Origin: Sympetrum striolatum
Taxonomy: Eukaryota; Arthropoda; Insecta; Odonata; Libellulidae
Length of the DNA: 64,000 bases
Direction of reading: 5' to 3'
Assembly (NCBI GenBank): GCA_947579665.1
Contig: OX388350.1
Coordinates: 34,567,393-34,631,392 of the forward strand
A program made the translations under genes and the position numbers. How positions within the stretch are numbered: position 1 is the first letter of the stretch; the number at the start of each line of letters is the position of its first letter. Of this stretch, positions 23,101 through 35,226 are shown one piece after another. The notes under the pieces are model-generated. The model was given only the letters and a program-made list of their open reading frames with translations, was not told where the DNA came from and made no database searches.

Positions 23101-24500
23101 TTTTGACGGATATATTTTCACCGTCTTTGATAAAATATTGTGCCAATTTGATGAATTTAAAATAAATTTTAAAATTCCAGAGAAAATAAAACTATCAGAA
23201 TAATCATGAACTCCAATCTAATTTAGAATCCTTCTTTATAGTGTAAAATCTTCAACTTTCATTAGAGAAGAAATTAACTGAGAAGATCAAAAGATCATAA
23301 AAGTAGAGATATTCGCTTTTATTCGACTAAATTGATATCAATGGATTATTTATTAAAAGTACTGAAAGCAGTTAAAAGTAAAAACGCGTTATACCCTAAA
23401 TGGGCTCCTGAGGTCCTAGGTTCGAGTCCCTGATAGTCAGATTTCAGTGGTCAGTGATTGCTATTGTTTTATAAAAGAAACCAAATTGTTATTTCTTACG
23501 TCTACCACTGTAATTTTCTTATAAATGGGTGGTTCTGGCGACTATTGAATAAATACGTTTCTTAAAATAAATTTAACAATCTCTAAAAGTAACGTCATAT
23601 AATTAAGCTGGGCTTTTTCTACATAATGCTGTCGTGGTATAATTCTGAAGGGCTGCAATCTAGAAAACTGCCTCATATACCAAAGCGTTACCTTTCAAAT
23701 TCTAGAAATGATAGTTATAATATATCCGGAATTCTTTACCCAACTAGATTTATTCACCTAGATTTGAAAAACCTTTTACTTTGATTCATTAAAAGAAACT
23801 AGAAAATCCACCTTGCACTTGGAGTCGGAAGAGTGAGCTCTGAGGAAGGGAACGAGAGATATTCGAGGGAAAAAACTTTACCGAGGGAAAATGAAAAAGG
23901 AGGCAAAGGGTTAACCTAAAACAAGATCCTCGCCCTTGCCTGAGGGAGAAGGTGGAATTCTTAATTGGAAGCCAAAGCACACAGAACGAAAGAACGTGCG
24001 TGTATGAGACAAGACCTCTCCTGCTCTTAAGCCCTTTCTACACTATCGCAAACGAAAACCCACTTATTTCACTGCTTCTTCTTCGCCTTAATTTTCCTTT
24101 TCTTCCTTCACGTCCTTTCTTCCCCTGAATCTCTGATAAGCCTTATTAGCTATGTCGCGCTCGTCCGCTGGTGCGCACTAAGTCGCAGTGTGTTGATTGA
24201 ATGTCTTCTTTTAATTAGCCCATATTTTACCTTCGCTGACAAGCGGCTCCTCCGTGGAACCCTCTTAAACTATGATTCTGTGTTAAGTGACAGCGAGACG
24301 TAACTGTTGCCGGGAGCGTGGTCAACCTAAACCGGTTTGATTTAAGTCTGCATATGCACATACATAATTGCATACGCCTAAAAGATATATATATTATCTG
24401 AAATTGGTCTACAAATATCTCAATCTTTGAAAGCCTTTCGTTTTACGATTTTAAAAACTAATTCAAGCAAATATAGTATAAACATATATTGTGATTTAAT
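20180..24500. other. AT-rich tract without recognisable genes
   Basis: No gene is recognised in about 4.3 kb. A weak tRNA-like B-box on the minus strand lies near 21395-21420 ('attcgaaccaggatc'), and one on the plus strand at 23416-23432 ('taggttcgagtccctg'). Small open frames at 20846-21169, 21748-22068 and 22085-22303 are unrecognised. The stretch 23800-24300 is less AT-rich, with pyrimidine runs. Confidence 0.35.
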
Positions 24501-24509
24501 ATACACTGT

Positions 24510-24673
24510 AGGTTGGATAAAAAAAACGATTTTTGTTAAGCTTTCGGCCGCGAACTAAAGCCCAATTTAAGAATTTTTTCCTTATTTTACTGTTAATCAG
24601 CATGCAAATACGCAACTTTTGAATTCAATAAGAATTCCATAGTCGAAAAATAGTGTTTTTTCGGCCCAGCCTA
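24510..24673. mobile_element. Small terminal-inverted-repeat element (MITE-like), 164 bp
   Basis: The left end reads 'aggttggataaaaaaaacga'. The right end on the minus strand reads 'taggctgggccgaaaaaaca'. They pair imperfectly over about 25 bp, both ending in 'ttttt'. The 9-bp sequence 'atacactgt' stands directly before the element (24501-24509) and directly after it (24674-24682), as a target-site duplication would. There is no coding content. An 8-9-bp duplication would suit hAT- or Mutator-like elements, but the ends do not settle which. Confidence 0.6.
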
Positions 24674-24682
24674 ATACACTGT

Positions 24683-27600
24683 GTGCATATTAAATAAAGA
24701 GTTATGCACTAGTGAATTTACACAATTTAATCATTTCATTAAAACGATTTTGGTGGTATCAGAGTTAAAGATAATAATTGCTCGAATACACTCCGTAAAA
24801 TTATCAAGCTTAGCTCAACGCCGAAAATATTGTTGTTTTTTTAAGCATTAACGTATGATCAATAACCCAAACCCTCTTAAAATGGAATTATATATCTATT
24901 AGTCTACTGAATGCTAATTAAATTACCTTGAATGCCAACAAAATCAATGACTGTGTTCACACCTTTAATTTGAATCAGATATATATATCAAGATTTTAAT
25001 TATTTCCTCCTCTAATTGAAGGTATTATTTTCCGTAATGGGTCATGTTTTAAAAAGCATTTCAATAAAGAGCCCAGCACCTTTAATGTTTCAGTAGTACT
25101 AATTACAACAATTCCTCTCCAGATGTAGTTCTCGTAATACAATGATTTTCATTTTTGTATCATTACTAATATAAAAAAACTTTTAATATCACAGCCAAAT
25201 ATAAGGCCCGACATGGAATGGTATATGGAAATTCTCTTTCGTATTGCTGTCCACCTTTCCAGTTTTTCGTGAACGAAATGACTTTGGAAATTTAAAACAC
25301 CCAAGGGAAGGGAATCCCCAATTATGTGCGACCACCGGTACCTTATCTGGAGACCCTTCGCTCATCCTACCGCAGAAATAACACTCGTTCCGGGTCTCCC
25401 TTACTGCCATGAAAGCCCTTATCGAGAATTTAAAGTGAAAATGAAAAACGAAACTAATTTTAATTAAGTATCGAATCGATCCAGAGATTTACAGAATGTT
25501 TAAGTAATAGAATGACAACAGCTGAATTTATTAAAGGTTTAAATCTCCAATAGCCGTTTTTTCGGTCCTTCTTTCACAGCAGAATTTGTCATCAATTTTT
25601 ACTCTTTAACATTCACTGAAGTATCAAGAGTTAAGTACGAATTTTATCAGAAATTAGAGTGTTGACAATCTAAATTGAAGACTCAAAAATAAGATTCACA
25701 TTCTACTTAAAGAAAGTAGTTATAAAATATAAACCGATCTTATTACAAAGGGAAGTATTGCAACGCTATAGTTTTGCTCAGAGTATAACACCTCTATTTT
25801 GCAAAATATAGGCGTTACACGAATCAAGATCGAATTTTTAAGATATTAATGAGAATATCTCGATATGGAAAATATAGATATATTCCGTAAAGTTAGATCA
25901 AACTGATTTTGTGTAAAAAGTCAACATGGAAGAGTAAAAGGACATCTTGCAGTTTTCCTCACTTGTATTTTCATGCGATGAAATTATCTTTGTTGACTGG
26001 AGAGCGAAAAAGGCAATCTATCACGCGCCTTATCCGCCTCTCGGTCAACATTTACAAAAGTGAAAGGCGCGTCATTGCAAGAAGAAAGGCCGTCTCCGGC
26101 TACAAATGTCGGCTCTGGCTTTTAGCTGAGACATTATCTCGGAAAGATCGACGTGCGCGACACCTTGAATTTCATTTATCCCGTCCCTCGGATTGGTTGT
26201 TCACGATAAAAGTAAAACTCGTTCACTTATTAAGGTCTTCGCCTTAACTCTTTTCGTGATGAAGAACTAGCAAGTCAGTTACAGGTGCTTTTCGGGTAAC
26301 AGACAACCTTCGGCTTCCTTTAGTTACGTATTTACGACCGCCTGTATCCTCGTTTTTTATTACACAACTATAACATCATTTTTTAAGTTCGATACAGGCT
26401 ATAACGCAGCTATACTATATACTTTCGCCGGATGATAGCTGTATACTACCCTATATTTATCTAGAGATAATACCTAAAAATAACACTCAGGTAATTATAA
26501 AATGGTAAGAGAAGAAGTTTTTTTAATAAATAAAACACTTTGAAATTACTAATACTCCTTATCATGTTATCAAGTTAATAAGCCAATGATGTAAGAAAGA
26601 GAAATTCAAAACTTTACTACTTGTAGAAACTTAATACTTATTTTAAAACTGCATACCAAACCAGATTTTGCAAAGTGAAAGATTTAAGAAGCTAAAGGAA
26701 AACTTTACATATTTCCTCATTCACAGTTTCACGCAATGTTCAACAAAATATTCTTTATTGCTTTAATGGAAGAAGTAGTCTTCTAGTCATCTCTAGGTAA
26801 ATTCAAGTTAATATCTTCAGAAACATGAAGACACAAAGTGGTATTTACTACAGGTATACTACCCATAATTAATGCCTTATTGCGATGCATGATATCCGAA
26901 CATATTGAAATTCAATCTTTTTTAATTTGATATTTTCTCACAGCAATCAACAGAAACAGCGACAGTGAAAAAAATATATCAAAAATCAAATAATAATGGC
27001 ATATATTCCAATAAAGACTTAAAGAGAAATACATTTTCTCTTAATCACATTTATAGGTAAACTCACGATACTACACAGATCAATACTCTTACTTTAAAAA
27101 TAACCACCAGCATCTTACAAAAATGATTCTATCGGAACCAATAGAGCGATGAGGATATTATATTGATTATCGCTAGACGCAGGAGTTTCCTTTCAACCCA
27201 GAGAAATATAGTTAATTCCTTTCCAAGAATAACAATCCGCTTCGAACCGAGTGAAATATAATATTTATCGGAAAGGAATGGAACCCGAATCGAGGAATCG
27301 AGTAAAACGTTTTGAAAGCTATCGAACCGTGAAAAAGTATTTATTCCGCACAATGAAACCCGTCGCGAGGCCATCAACGAAGTGACAAATAAAGGGGGCG
27401 TTTTGCCATCAAAGTCGACTGAGTTGTCAACGCCCAGAAAGTTTTCGGATATTTTTCCTTCGATCCAATTACCCTGGAGATATTCTCTCCACGCTCTTTT
27501 ATTAATGGACGCAGCCGTAGAACGCCCTTCATTCGATGGAATTTCACTTTTTTAGGAGCACAACGGATCCACTATACTCAATTACCACCAAATTTGATTG

Positions 27601-27944
27601 GTAAAGAGGGGAGTGGAAGAAATAGATTGATGATGAAATGATGGAAAAAGTCGGAACGAAAGTGAGTCCAGAAGAGGCCTCATACAGAAGTGTATGGGGA
27701 ATGGATAAAAAGGAGAGAAAGGAATCAAATATATGTACCTTACTTGTTGACAAGTCATGTTGATGCTTTTTCAAGGTTGTTTAAAATTCATATTTTACTT
27801 ATTAGCCTTTTACAGCGTTGTTTCTATATTAATTCATAAATTTAACGTATATTTATATTTTTTATTTATGCATTTTTATATTTTATACGGTCGGTTTATA
27901 TTGATGCACAGAAATATTGTTTTAATTGATTATTTTATAAGTTA
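24683..27944. other. AT-rich tract without recognisable genes
   Basis: Nothing identifiable in about 3.3 kb. The 112-codon plus frame at 25909-26247 sits in a GC-richer patch (25970-26250) and has a basic, low-information peptide. Minus frames at 25189-25410 and 27129-27377 are unrecognised. Confidence 0.35.
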
Positions 27945-28008
27945 AGGTCGCCACCTGTCCTCGCGAATAACTGCGACGGTATTGTGAAATAAATAAATAA
28001 ATATAGAA
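27945..28008 (+). repeat. Probable non-LTR retroelement 3' tail ending in (AAAT)n
   Basis: The stretch 'aaggtcgccacctgtcctcg' then 'cgacggtattgtgaaataaa' is less AT-rich than the DNA before it and runs into 'aaataaataaataaat' (about 27988-28003). This layout, a short GC-richer end followed by a tetranucleotide tail, is usual for CR1/jockey-type LINE 3' ends. No reverse transcriptase remnant is visible upstream, so the copy would be severely 5'-truncated. Confidence 0.35.
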
Positions 28009-29785
28009 AAAAGTTGGATATGATTTGAAGGGACGTCAACATGAATAAATTTATTGAAGCCAGGAAAGCTTTCTGGTCTCATACAAATGTGAACGGTGAA
28101 TGGACCGAGAAGAGAGAAACATGCTGTTCGCTATACTTATAGTTATAGCTCGGAAATTTACAATTTGCGTTCGTATAAATTATAAAAATAAAGAATAGAT
28201 GGAAATTATATATATTGACGTCAATATATATATATGCTGATTGAGCTGAGAAGCGAGGTGAATGTTTAAAAAACATAAGGTTTACTATAGGTATCGTTAC
28301 AACTCAGCACTAAAAATTTTGAGTTCGTAAAAATTATAAACATAAAAAACAGATGAATATTATTTGATAGAATTTCAATGTACAATATAATCTAACTGTT
28401 ATATTTACGATAAGTATCCGTTTACTTCTGTAATAATTACGTAATGGCTCACTAAAATTTCGTCCAACGAAGTTCTACTACAGATAAGTATACTTAGAGA
28501 ACTTACAGATAGACTTAGACTTAGAGAATATATAGAAACTATTGAAGAAATATTAGAAACATTTGAAAAGCAATTCAAATATGATGCTTAAATCTCAATA
28601 TATTTTGGAGTAAAAAATGGCCACCTGCTTACTCATACATTATAAGAATTACGTTATTTAAATTTGAATTCTCATGTACTTTTATTACACATTTCCCCAA
28701 AGAGCAATTGTTATTGACATTTTCATACTGAACACATTTAAAAACTAGATTTTGATTGAATTTTCTCTTTAGCTCATTTCCAGTCCACTTAATCTTTAAT
28801 GCATTAGAACCGCGAACTTTGTTTTCACTCTGCAAGTCAAAAATGTTAAACTCCGTAAACCAGGTAACTCTTAGAAAAAAATAACATTAATATGTTCATT
28901 TATGTTAAAATATGAAATAAAACAACCGAATATATATACTTGGGCTGCTTTAAATTTACCGTATCTACTATACAGTTGATATTGAGTTAAACAGAGTTAA
29001 AGGCAGATGGCATGGAATCGATTCCCCAAACACCCCCTCCATCATTAATGGATGCTCAACAACGTTCTATTTATACCCTTTGAACGGCCGATGTGATGCC
29101 TGCATTTCCTGGGGTGAATATCATTAAAAGCTTTTTCAAAGTTCGCTGATGCGTCAAGAGATCAGGAAGTGTCGAGTGCTCAGATAATCGCATTTGTGAA
29201 GCATCTCCATGATGCGGGAAGAGCAAAACGGTGGATATATCGGGACGCAGTAAAATGGAGCGAGTGTGATTGAGCCAAAGGAGTACGATTCATTTCCGAT
29301 AATAGAGAGAGAGATCGTTCTAATAAATCTACTATCCGATGAACGTTCGAAACGATCGTATATGGCTTCATGCCAATTTGATTTTAAACATTGTATATAA
29401 GATAGTAAGGTATTGATATCTACATGATTATAATAGTGGTGATAATGAAAGTGTATCATCGTCGTTAACTTTGTCATGTTAATTCATCAAATTCTTCGTC
29501 TTCGTTCTTCGTCCGGCATCTTGCAGTGTTACATTCATCATTATAAATTTTATAAACTTTGAGGAGTTAAAGAGGTTGATGAAGATGGCATAGTTTTTAA
29601 GAAAAAATCTAGTTATCAGCTCATAATTGTTTGTTAAGAATTATCTATAGTGATAACTACCACGAATTAATCTTTTATAAATACATTTCATTAATAATCT
29701 AATTTTATTTTCTTGCGAATGTTACAACTTTTAGCTATATCACTCTTCATCTTTACTGATCAAAGAAACCCTCAGTATTATCTAT
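28009..29785. other. AT-rich tract without recognisable genes
   Basis: Apart from the palindrome at 28207-28232, nothing nameable is seen. The two overlapping minus-strand frames at 29154-29477 and 29180-29371 are in different phases and unrecognised. Confidence 0.4.
28207..28232. promoter_or_regulatory. 26-bp perfect palindrome centred on a CRE site (TGACGTCA)
   Basis: The sequence 'tatatatattgac' is followed directly by its exact reverse complement 'gtcaatatatata', so TGACGTCA lies at the centre (28216-28223). TGACGTCA is the consensus site bound by CREB/ATF-type bZIP dimers. No gene start is seen nearby, and an AT repeat flanks the core, so the palindrome may be an accident of a TA microsatellite. 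Confidence 0.4.
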
Positions 29786-29845
29786 ATTGTATATTTGTTA
29801 TAAAGAAAGTATTTAATTGTATATTTGTTATAAAGAAAGTATTTA
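29786..29845. repeat. Tandem duplication, 30-bp unit x2
   Basis: The 30-base unit beginning 'attgtatatttgttataaag' occurs twice head to tail, starting at 29786 and 29816, with no differences. It is a very recent small duplication, probably from replication slippage. No function is suggested. Confidence 0.9.
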
Positions 29846-31172
29846 ACTGAACCAGTATGATTAAAATTTTGAGTGCCATTCATATACTGCATAATTTCAA
29901 ACCTGAACACAATGGTTCTTGAAATTTGAAAAATAATAATGAAATATTATAAAATTACTTTAAGTTAAACATTATTTGTAGTCACCAAGAATTAAGAAAT
30001 AAGACTAGAAGGTTGGATGAGGTTGCTCAAAAGAAACCACATCTATTTTAAATTATATCCGATTCACATGCTATCTCTGCCTATTCGACGATCATTTTCT
30101 AATAATAGGCATTAACCATGTTCTATACTGTTTTTTTATCCTCAGAAACATTCTTTCCATCCTATACGAGGCCTAATGACACTTATTTTCATTTTGGGTA
30201 ATCTCTCGCAATGTTCGTTATCCTGTAGTTTTCCAATCTCTTTACGTCACCTGTTTCTTCGTGGGCTTGCGTACAGCCAAGCGGGTAGCGCGTTCGTCTT
30301 GCAAGAAAAGGGACATATGAAAATGATCTCAGCGGCCGAAGTATTTTTAATCCACACATATTTACTCTCTTTAACCCATTTTCTCATTGGTTTTATTTTG
30401 CTTTCTCTTTTAACATCTCCTGAGCTCACCGCATGTTATTCATTCACGCTACTATTTTTCTGAGGTTATTCTATGTTTTTTTAATAATCTATAACATTAC
30501 CGTTGTTGCAGCTTCAATTTTATACGCTATAATTTATGTATTTACAGAAATATCAAATCGATTGTTCAGGTTAAACCGTACGGAGGGCACAACGTATCGT
30601 TTAAGCCAATTATTCTCTCGACATTCCCTCAAAGGATGCAGGGTAAAAATAAGCCAAATAAATACGTCAATCCTTTGCTGTTTGGACTCTCTGCAGTTCG
30701 CCAATATTCAGCTTACACGATTGTAAAATAGGGATATACCCTATATGTAGATATGAAATTGGAAAGCACCAAGGATAAGTGTTACGAAAAAGGCTCTTTC
30801 CTACGTATAATTTTCAAATGAATGAACAGATAAGTGGAATAGGTTTTAAAGGAGATTGCTTATACAGTTAATGATCCACTCCATACATTAATTAAGTTGC
30901 GAGTTTCAAAATATGAAGAAACGGTGGAGATTGCGTGAAGGAAAATGACAAGGGAAAGATTAATGACCGGAGATGAAAATGAGGTGATCGAACAAAATTA
31001 ACTTTTCGTAAAATAAATTATAGATAAGAGTTGAGGAGAACTGACACAATGTATTAGAAAGGACGATAACAGCTCAACTTGACTATTTGAGTGATATCAA
31101 TCCTTACTCTTATATTACAAAATTATACCTATCTTAAAAACATATTATGTACATCATTATGAACGTTTTAAG
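29846..31172. other. AT-rich tract without recognisable genes
   Basis: No gene is seen. A tRNA-like A-box occurs near 30275-30291 (plus, 'agccaagcgggtagcgc') and is followed by 'gttcgtcttgcaag', as in many SINE heads, but no B-box follows at the right distance. Frames at 30176-30463 and 30433-30726 (95-97 codons) are hydrophobic by composition and unrecognised. Confidence 0.35.
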
Positions 31173-31180
31173 TACTAGAA

Positions 31181-31818
31181 CAGGGGTACTCAACCTTTTT
31201 TGGAGCCTGGGCACCAAAGGGTGCTTCCAAAAGCTAAGCGGGCACCACATAACATTTCCGTCCATGGTGACATTCAGGCCACACCTTGCCAATATTATCA
31301 CTTTACCAGTTAACCGTTGGCCGTTTGAAAAAAAACGTTCCATGGTAAATAAGATCCAAATTATTACAACGTATATAATTTCATCACAACCTCACATCTC
31401 ATATGTGAGAACCTCTTATGTGAGAAAGTCTTTACCTCCGAAGAAGATTTGATACGGGGAATACATCTGGTATGGTTTTCGCTGCATGTGCACTGCTGGG
31501 TTCCGAAAAGCAGCAGTCCTTGATTACGAGGAGTTTGATACATAGATAAGCTGAGCCGAGCTGAATCTTAGAATTCGTATAATGAACTAAATATGACATA
31601 GATACGCGTCTTGTTAATCTGGACATAGGCAATAAGAGGAGTAAAATGTTTACGAAACCCAAGACAAGGACAACCAAGTTTCTGACCCTTTCCCCGCCAA
31701 ACCTCCACTCTATCCCCGATCCCAAGAAATAATGTTGCAGCAAATAAAAAAAATCTGTTTACCGAAGCTTTGCGAGCACTGTACGAGGTTGCTTCGGGCA
31801 CCAGGTTGAGTACCCCTG
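31181..31818. mobile_element. hAT-type non-autonomous transposon, 638 bp
   Basis: The element begins 'caggggtactcaacct' and ends with the exact reverse complement of those 16 bases. The CAGGGGT...ACCCCTG ends are typical of hAT elements. The 8 bp before it (31173-31180, 'tactagaa') and after it (31819-31826, 'tactagga') match at 7 of 8, fitting the 8-bp target duplication of hAT. Subterminal sequence holds 'gggcacca' on both sides. Overlapping frames of 69-103 codons on both strands inside it have no BED finger or hAT dimerisation pattern that I can see, so it is non-autonomous. Confidence 0.85.
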
Positions 31819-31826
31819 TACTAGGA

Positions 31827-34800
31827 CCCCTTAAAATATTTGCTGAAATATGGAAAGAATATAAGGAAAAAAGAATATCATCATGTGTATTCAGTTCATT
31901 TTAAGGACAGTTTTGTGATCATAAATCATATCTATTTCCATAATTTTAAATCCATTTTAGAGGTCCAATATTTCTCTTTCTCTCATAGGGGAATATATTT
32001 CCTGTAAATCGGTGATAAACATTACTTTCCTACATTTTAACTACCCGTCAATCACATATTCGAATATATTTAATCCTTGCTTGATGCCCTTTTCAGCAAT
32101 AACTGTTATTTCAATCGTGTCATTTCCCCGGATTTTTAATTTATATAATTCTTCGTAGCCCCTCATTCCTGATTTTGTACGCTTTTGGTACTTACAATTA
32201 GATACAATAATTTACATATAACTCCTCAAAAGTATTTTTTAATCCTTTGAAGAAGCCATTTGTTGGCATTAAAATAACAGAAAATTTAATAATGAAAAAA
32301 TTTAATATCTTAAAGAAAATTTACCGGATGTGAATACATAATAGATAAAATATTATCAATGTAAAACAGAGAAGGTAAAAACCTGAAAGAACCGGTACTC
32401 GGACCTGGATTAACGGTGATTTCCCAAGTTACCTTCACGAGTAAAATTACATTCCATACTTGACCGAACATCATCCACAATTATGCTATTCAGAGCTTGT
32501 GGAGTAGCCCTGTCAATAAAAAAGTATTAAATGCTAAATACTGCGTCAGCTTAGTCTCCTAACATTTATTCTAGGTCAACTTTGATTCCCAGCTTTTTAA
32601 AAACCTCATAAATCGGCCACGATACAGCAGAAGAAGCAGAATAGCGAGAGGAGAGTTTTTTGCAGCACTTTTTTATCTTTAAAAAACTTTATTAGTTCCA
32701 TTCACTAGAATCCAGAAAAAATAAAATTTATTGTCAGTTAATGTCGTAACTTTGAACTTCAAAATAGGAAAATTAAACGAGGAACGCGATGGAAAATATT
32801 TATCCATTTCGATTGAAAACGACGTCGATGTCGATACATCAGCCATTCGATGCATGAACTAGAGCATAAGCGATTACTGTTCGACAAAGAACTTGGCTAC
32901 GAAAACGAGATATTTCACTTCAAACGAGTTGGAGAGTAACGGATGAGTGCGAACATGGGCGCATTACGCAGTCACAAAAGAATCGCATTATATCGCTGGG
33001 AATAAATATTGCAGGTGTATTTCGGGAAGAATAAAGCAACTGAAAAATAAGGAAAAGGCTCATCGAAATGCGATTTATACTTACGAATAATTACTTCACA
33101 CTATGAGATCAAAGACATCCGAAAGAGATACAGATAGAAAATGCTGGTATAATTTTGATGGAACAAATATCGCCCATAAGAGAATATAATAAAGTTTAAT
33201 TATCGTATCGTAAGTAAGTTAAGTTTATTATTGGTGAATTGCACAGTGTAATAGTTTAATATGCAAGAAATTAGCTTAAGATACCCCCGATAGAGGTTTT
33301 ATTCCTGAATTAAACAATAATTATACATCTGATAAATATTCTAAAGCCTTATCTGGTGGAAATTCACATTTACTAACTTAAAAATTACAAAAAACTTGTA
33401 CAGTTCCAGAAAAAAAATTTCTTATGCTTTACTGAATTTGATAGATAAGTATCATCATAAGGAGTGAATATGATTCTTGCTGATGCAAAACTGGTAAAGC
33501 ATAAAAATGTTTGCTGTGGAATTGTACAGGTTTTTTGTAAATTTTGAGTTAGTAAATAATACACCTGATTAATATATTGATCTGATTATTTATTTCCATA
33601 ATGTTTTACTGTGCTAAGCTGATTTGTAACAGCGTTGTGTTGTTGGTAATAAACAAATAGATTTTTTAAGCTTAGGATTACACGTAACTGAGCCGTGGGC
33701 ATGTACGAGTATATCAACATTCTCAAGAATTTTACTCCTGATATTAGTGTCAAAAATATATTTTACTGATTTGTGCGTATATGTAAAACTAGTTAAGAAG
33801 TAAAATTTTCAATATTAGATTAAATTAATTAACTCTCATCGATTTCCAGATCCTTCGTATAAATTGCTTCTATATTTCACTACAAACAGTTCTAAACAAT
33901 ATTTGCTACATTTCCACGTAAAAACAAACAAGGAAGAGCTTGACAGAAGCAAAATTCGAACCCAGAGGCTTTAGTCAATCAAGCTATTCAGCCATAACGT
34001 TAATATATGCCTTTATGGGAGACTCAGTAGACGAAAGCAATGTGATTCATACAAAAATGTGGCATCGTATACAGCCAACGAGCTCATTGAATAACAAATG
34101 CACTATTCTGGGTGACAGAAAAATCTTCAGCAGTTATTCATCTCCTCAGTTGTAATCTCAACATGGAATCTTCACGAGACAAATCTGGAAAAGAACTCAG
34201 AAGCAGCCGTGCCTCCGAAACCTAGTGAAAAAAGTTAAAAGAGCGTCAGGCAACCTACTGTTGAATATTTGCGAAGGAACATTATCCATCTTCATTTCCC
34301 GCGTTTTTCCTTCCGTTAAAATTCAAATAATGATAGATTCAAATGGATGAAGGAAAGCTGTTGAATTCAATTTTCCTCGAAGTCGAATTCGAATGCAGAG
34401 ACGCATTAAGATCCGCCTAAATGCTTCTTACTTATTTCTTCCAACGGCTCTGAGCTATTTCACAAATGCATTTTCCGAGAAATGATCCGGATGGGAACAA
34501 CTGCTGCGAATAAATTGATTCCCCGTCGCTCCAGCAACGCACATATTCAAGACCATATTCTCTCATTGAATTGGTGAACATCCGAATTCATTCTGTCCAT
34601 TATTCATTTTAAGTATCTGGTATATTTAATTTAAAATTGATATTTATCGATCTTTTATTGATCTACAAAACAAATCAAGGTAATGGAATTCCGAAGGGTA
34701 TTTTGCAAATTCTTTTTCCGTTGATCAGTAAAACTTGGTCTGAAATTTACTTGTAAGTATGAATCTTTGGCTTTCATTATTAATTCATTTTCTGAACATA

Positions 34801-34837
34801 ATTACCACATTAATATTTTCTAGAACTTGAAATAGAG
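31827..34837. other. AT-rich tract without recognisable genes
   Basis: Nothing nameable across 3 kb. Weak tRNA-like stretches on the minus strand occur near 33945-33992 ('attcgaacccagaggc' as B-box and 'aagctattcagcc' as a rough A-box) and near 32390. The first may be a decayed SINE head. The small frame at 33940-34155 is the same sequence and is not a gene. Confidence 0.35.
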
Positions 34838-34849
34838 TAACTCTATATA

Positions 34850-35214
34850 TTAATTTACGCGATGGAAATGAAGGAGAAAAAGTCTGCCGTAGCCGGGGAA
34901 CGAACCCGGGTCTCCCAATTGCCGGTTGGTTGCTCTAACCACTAAGCTACCACGGCAGCACAGTCTCCCCTTCATTTCCAAAGGCTATAATGGAGAAGGA
35001 GTGTGGTGGAGGGTCCATCAAAGATGGCATTGTCCTCCGTACACAAGCGGACATCTAAGATGTCCAACCATTATAGCGACCTCCGAAGCCAGGAAGGCAA
35101 GATGAACAAAGGTGAAGAAGCTACACATGAAACACATGTTTATTTTTTAATTTACGCGATGGAAATGAAGGAGAAAAAGTCTGCCGTAGCCGGGGAGACT
35201 TTTTCTCCTTCATT
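34850..35214 (-). mobile_element. tRNA-derived SINE, rearranged, with 12-bp target duplication
   Basis: The 12-base sequence 'taactctatata' stands on both sides (34838-34849 and 35215-35226), a target duplication typical of LINE-driven insertion. Read on the minus strand, the element carries a tRNA-like head (34886-34956) and a tail 'gactttttctccttcattt' followed by 'ccatcgcg'. Tail plus tRNA 3' end are present twice in direct orientation (34851-34899 and 35148-35196, identical, 297 bp apart). The outer copy also has the tail inverted (35163-35182 versus 35196-35215). The unit is therefore a partial dimer with a snap-back end. The 74-codon frame at 35003-35227 is not a gene. Confidence 0.8.
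34886..34956 (-). other. tRNA-like SINE head with RNA polymerase III A and B boxes
   Basis: On the minus strand a cloverleaf can be drawn. The acceptor pairs 'gccgtgg' with 'ctacggc'. The D arm 'gcttagtggttagagc' contains the A box. The anticodon arm is 'ccaa'/'ttgg' with loop CCGGCAA, and the T arm 'ccggg'/'cccgg' holds the B-box 'gggttcgttccc'. The loop has C where tRNAs have the invariant U33, and the copy sits inside a mobile element. I read it as a tRNA-derived internal promoter and not as a working tRNA gene. Confidence 0.8.
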
Positions 35215-35226
35215 TAACTCTATATA

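Noticed and set aside
4780..25570. Shared string 'atctccaatagccgt' at about 4783 and 25546
   Set aside because: Only about 15 bases match exactly, with no extended similarity on either side, so a repeat family cannot be claimed.
30262..30310. tRNA-like A-box as a SINE or tRNA gene
   Set aside because: The A-box region is good, but no B-box occurs 30-60 bases further on, and the following sequence does not match any SINE body in the window.
31134..31801. Open frames of 69-103 codons on both strands as genes
   Set aside because: They overlap each other and lie almost wholly within the hAT-type element. None shows a transposase or other domain.
32385..32440. Possible minus-strand tRNA-like sequence around 'ggtactcggacctgg'
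   Set aside because: The B-box departs from consensus at several positions and no A-box is found at the right distance.
34886..34956. A functional tRNA gene
   Set aside because: The cloverleaf is good, but the anticodon loop lacks U33, the sequence is embedded in a SINE with target duplication, and its 3' end is duplicated 297 bp away. It is better explained as a tRNA-derived promoter.
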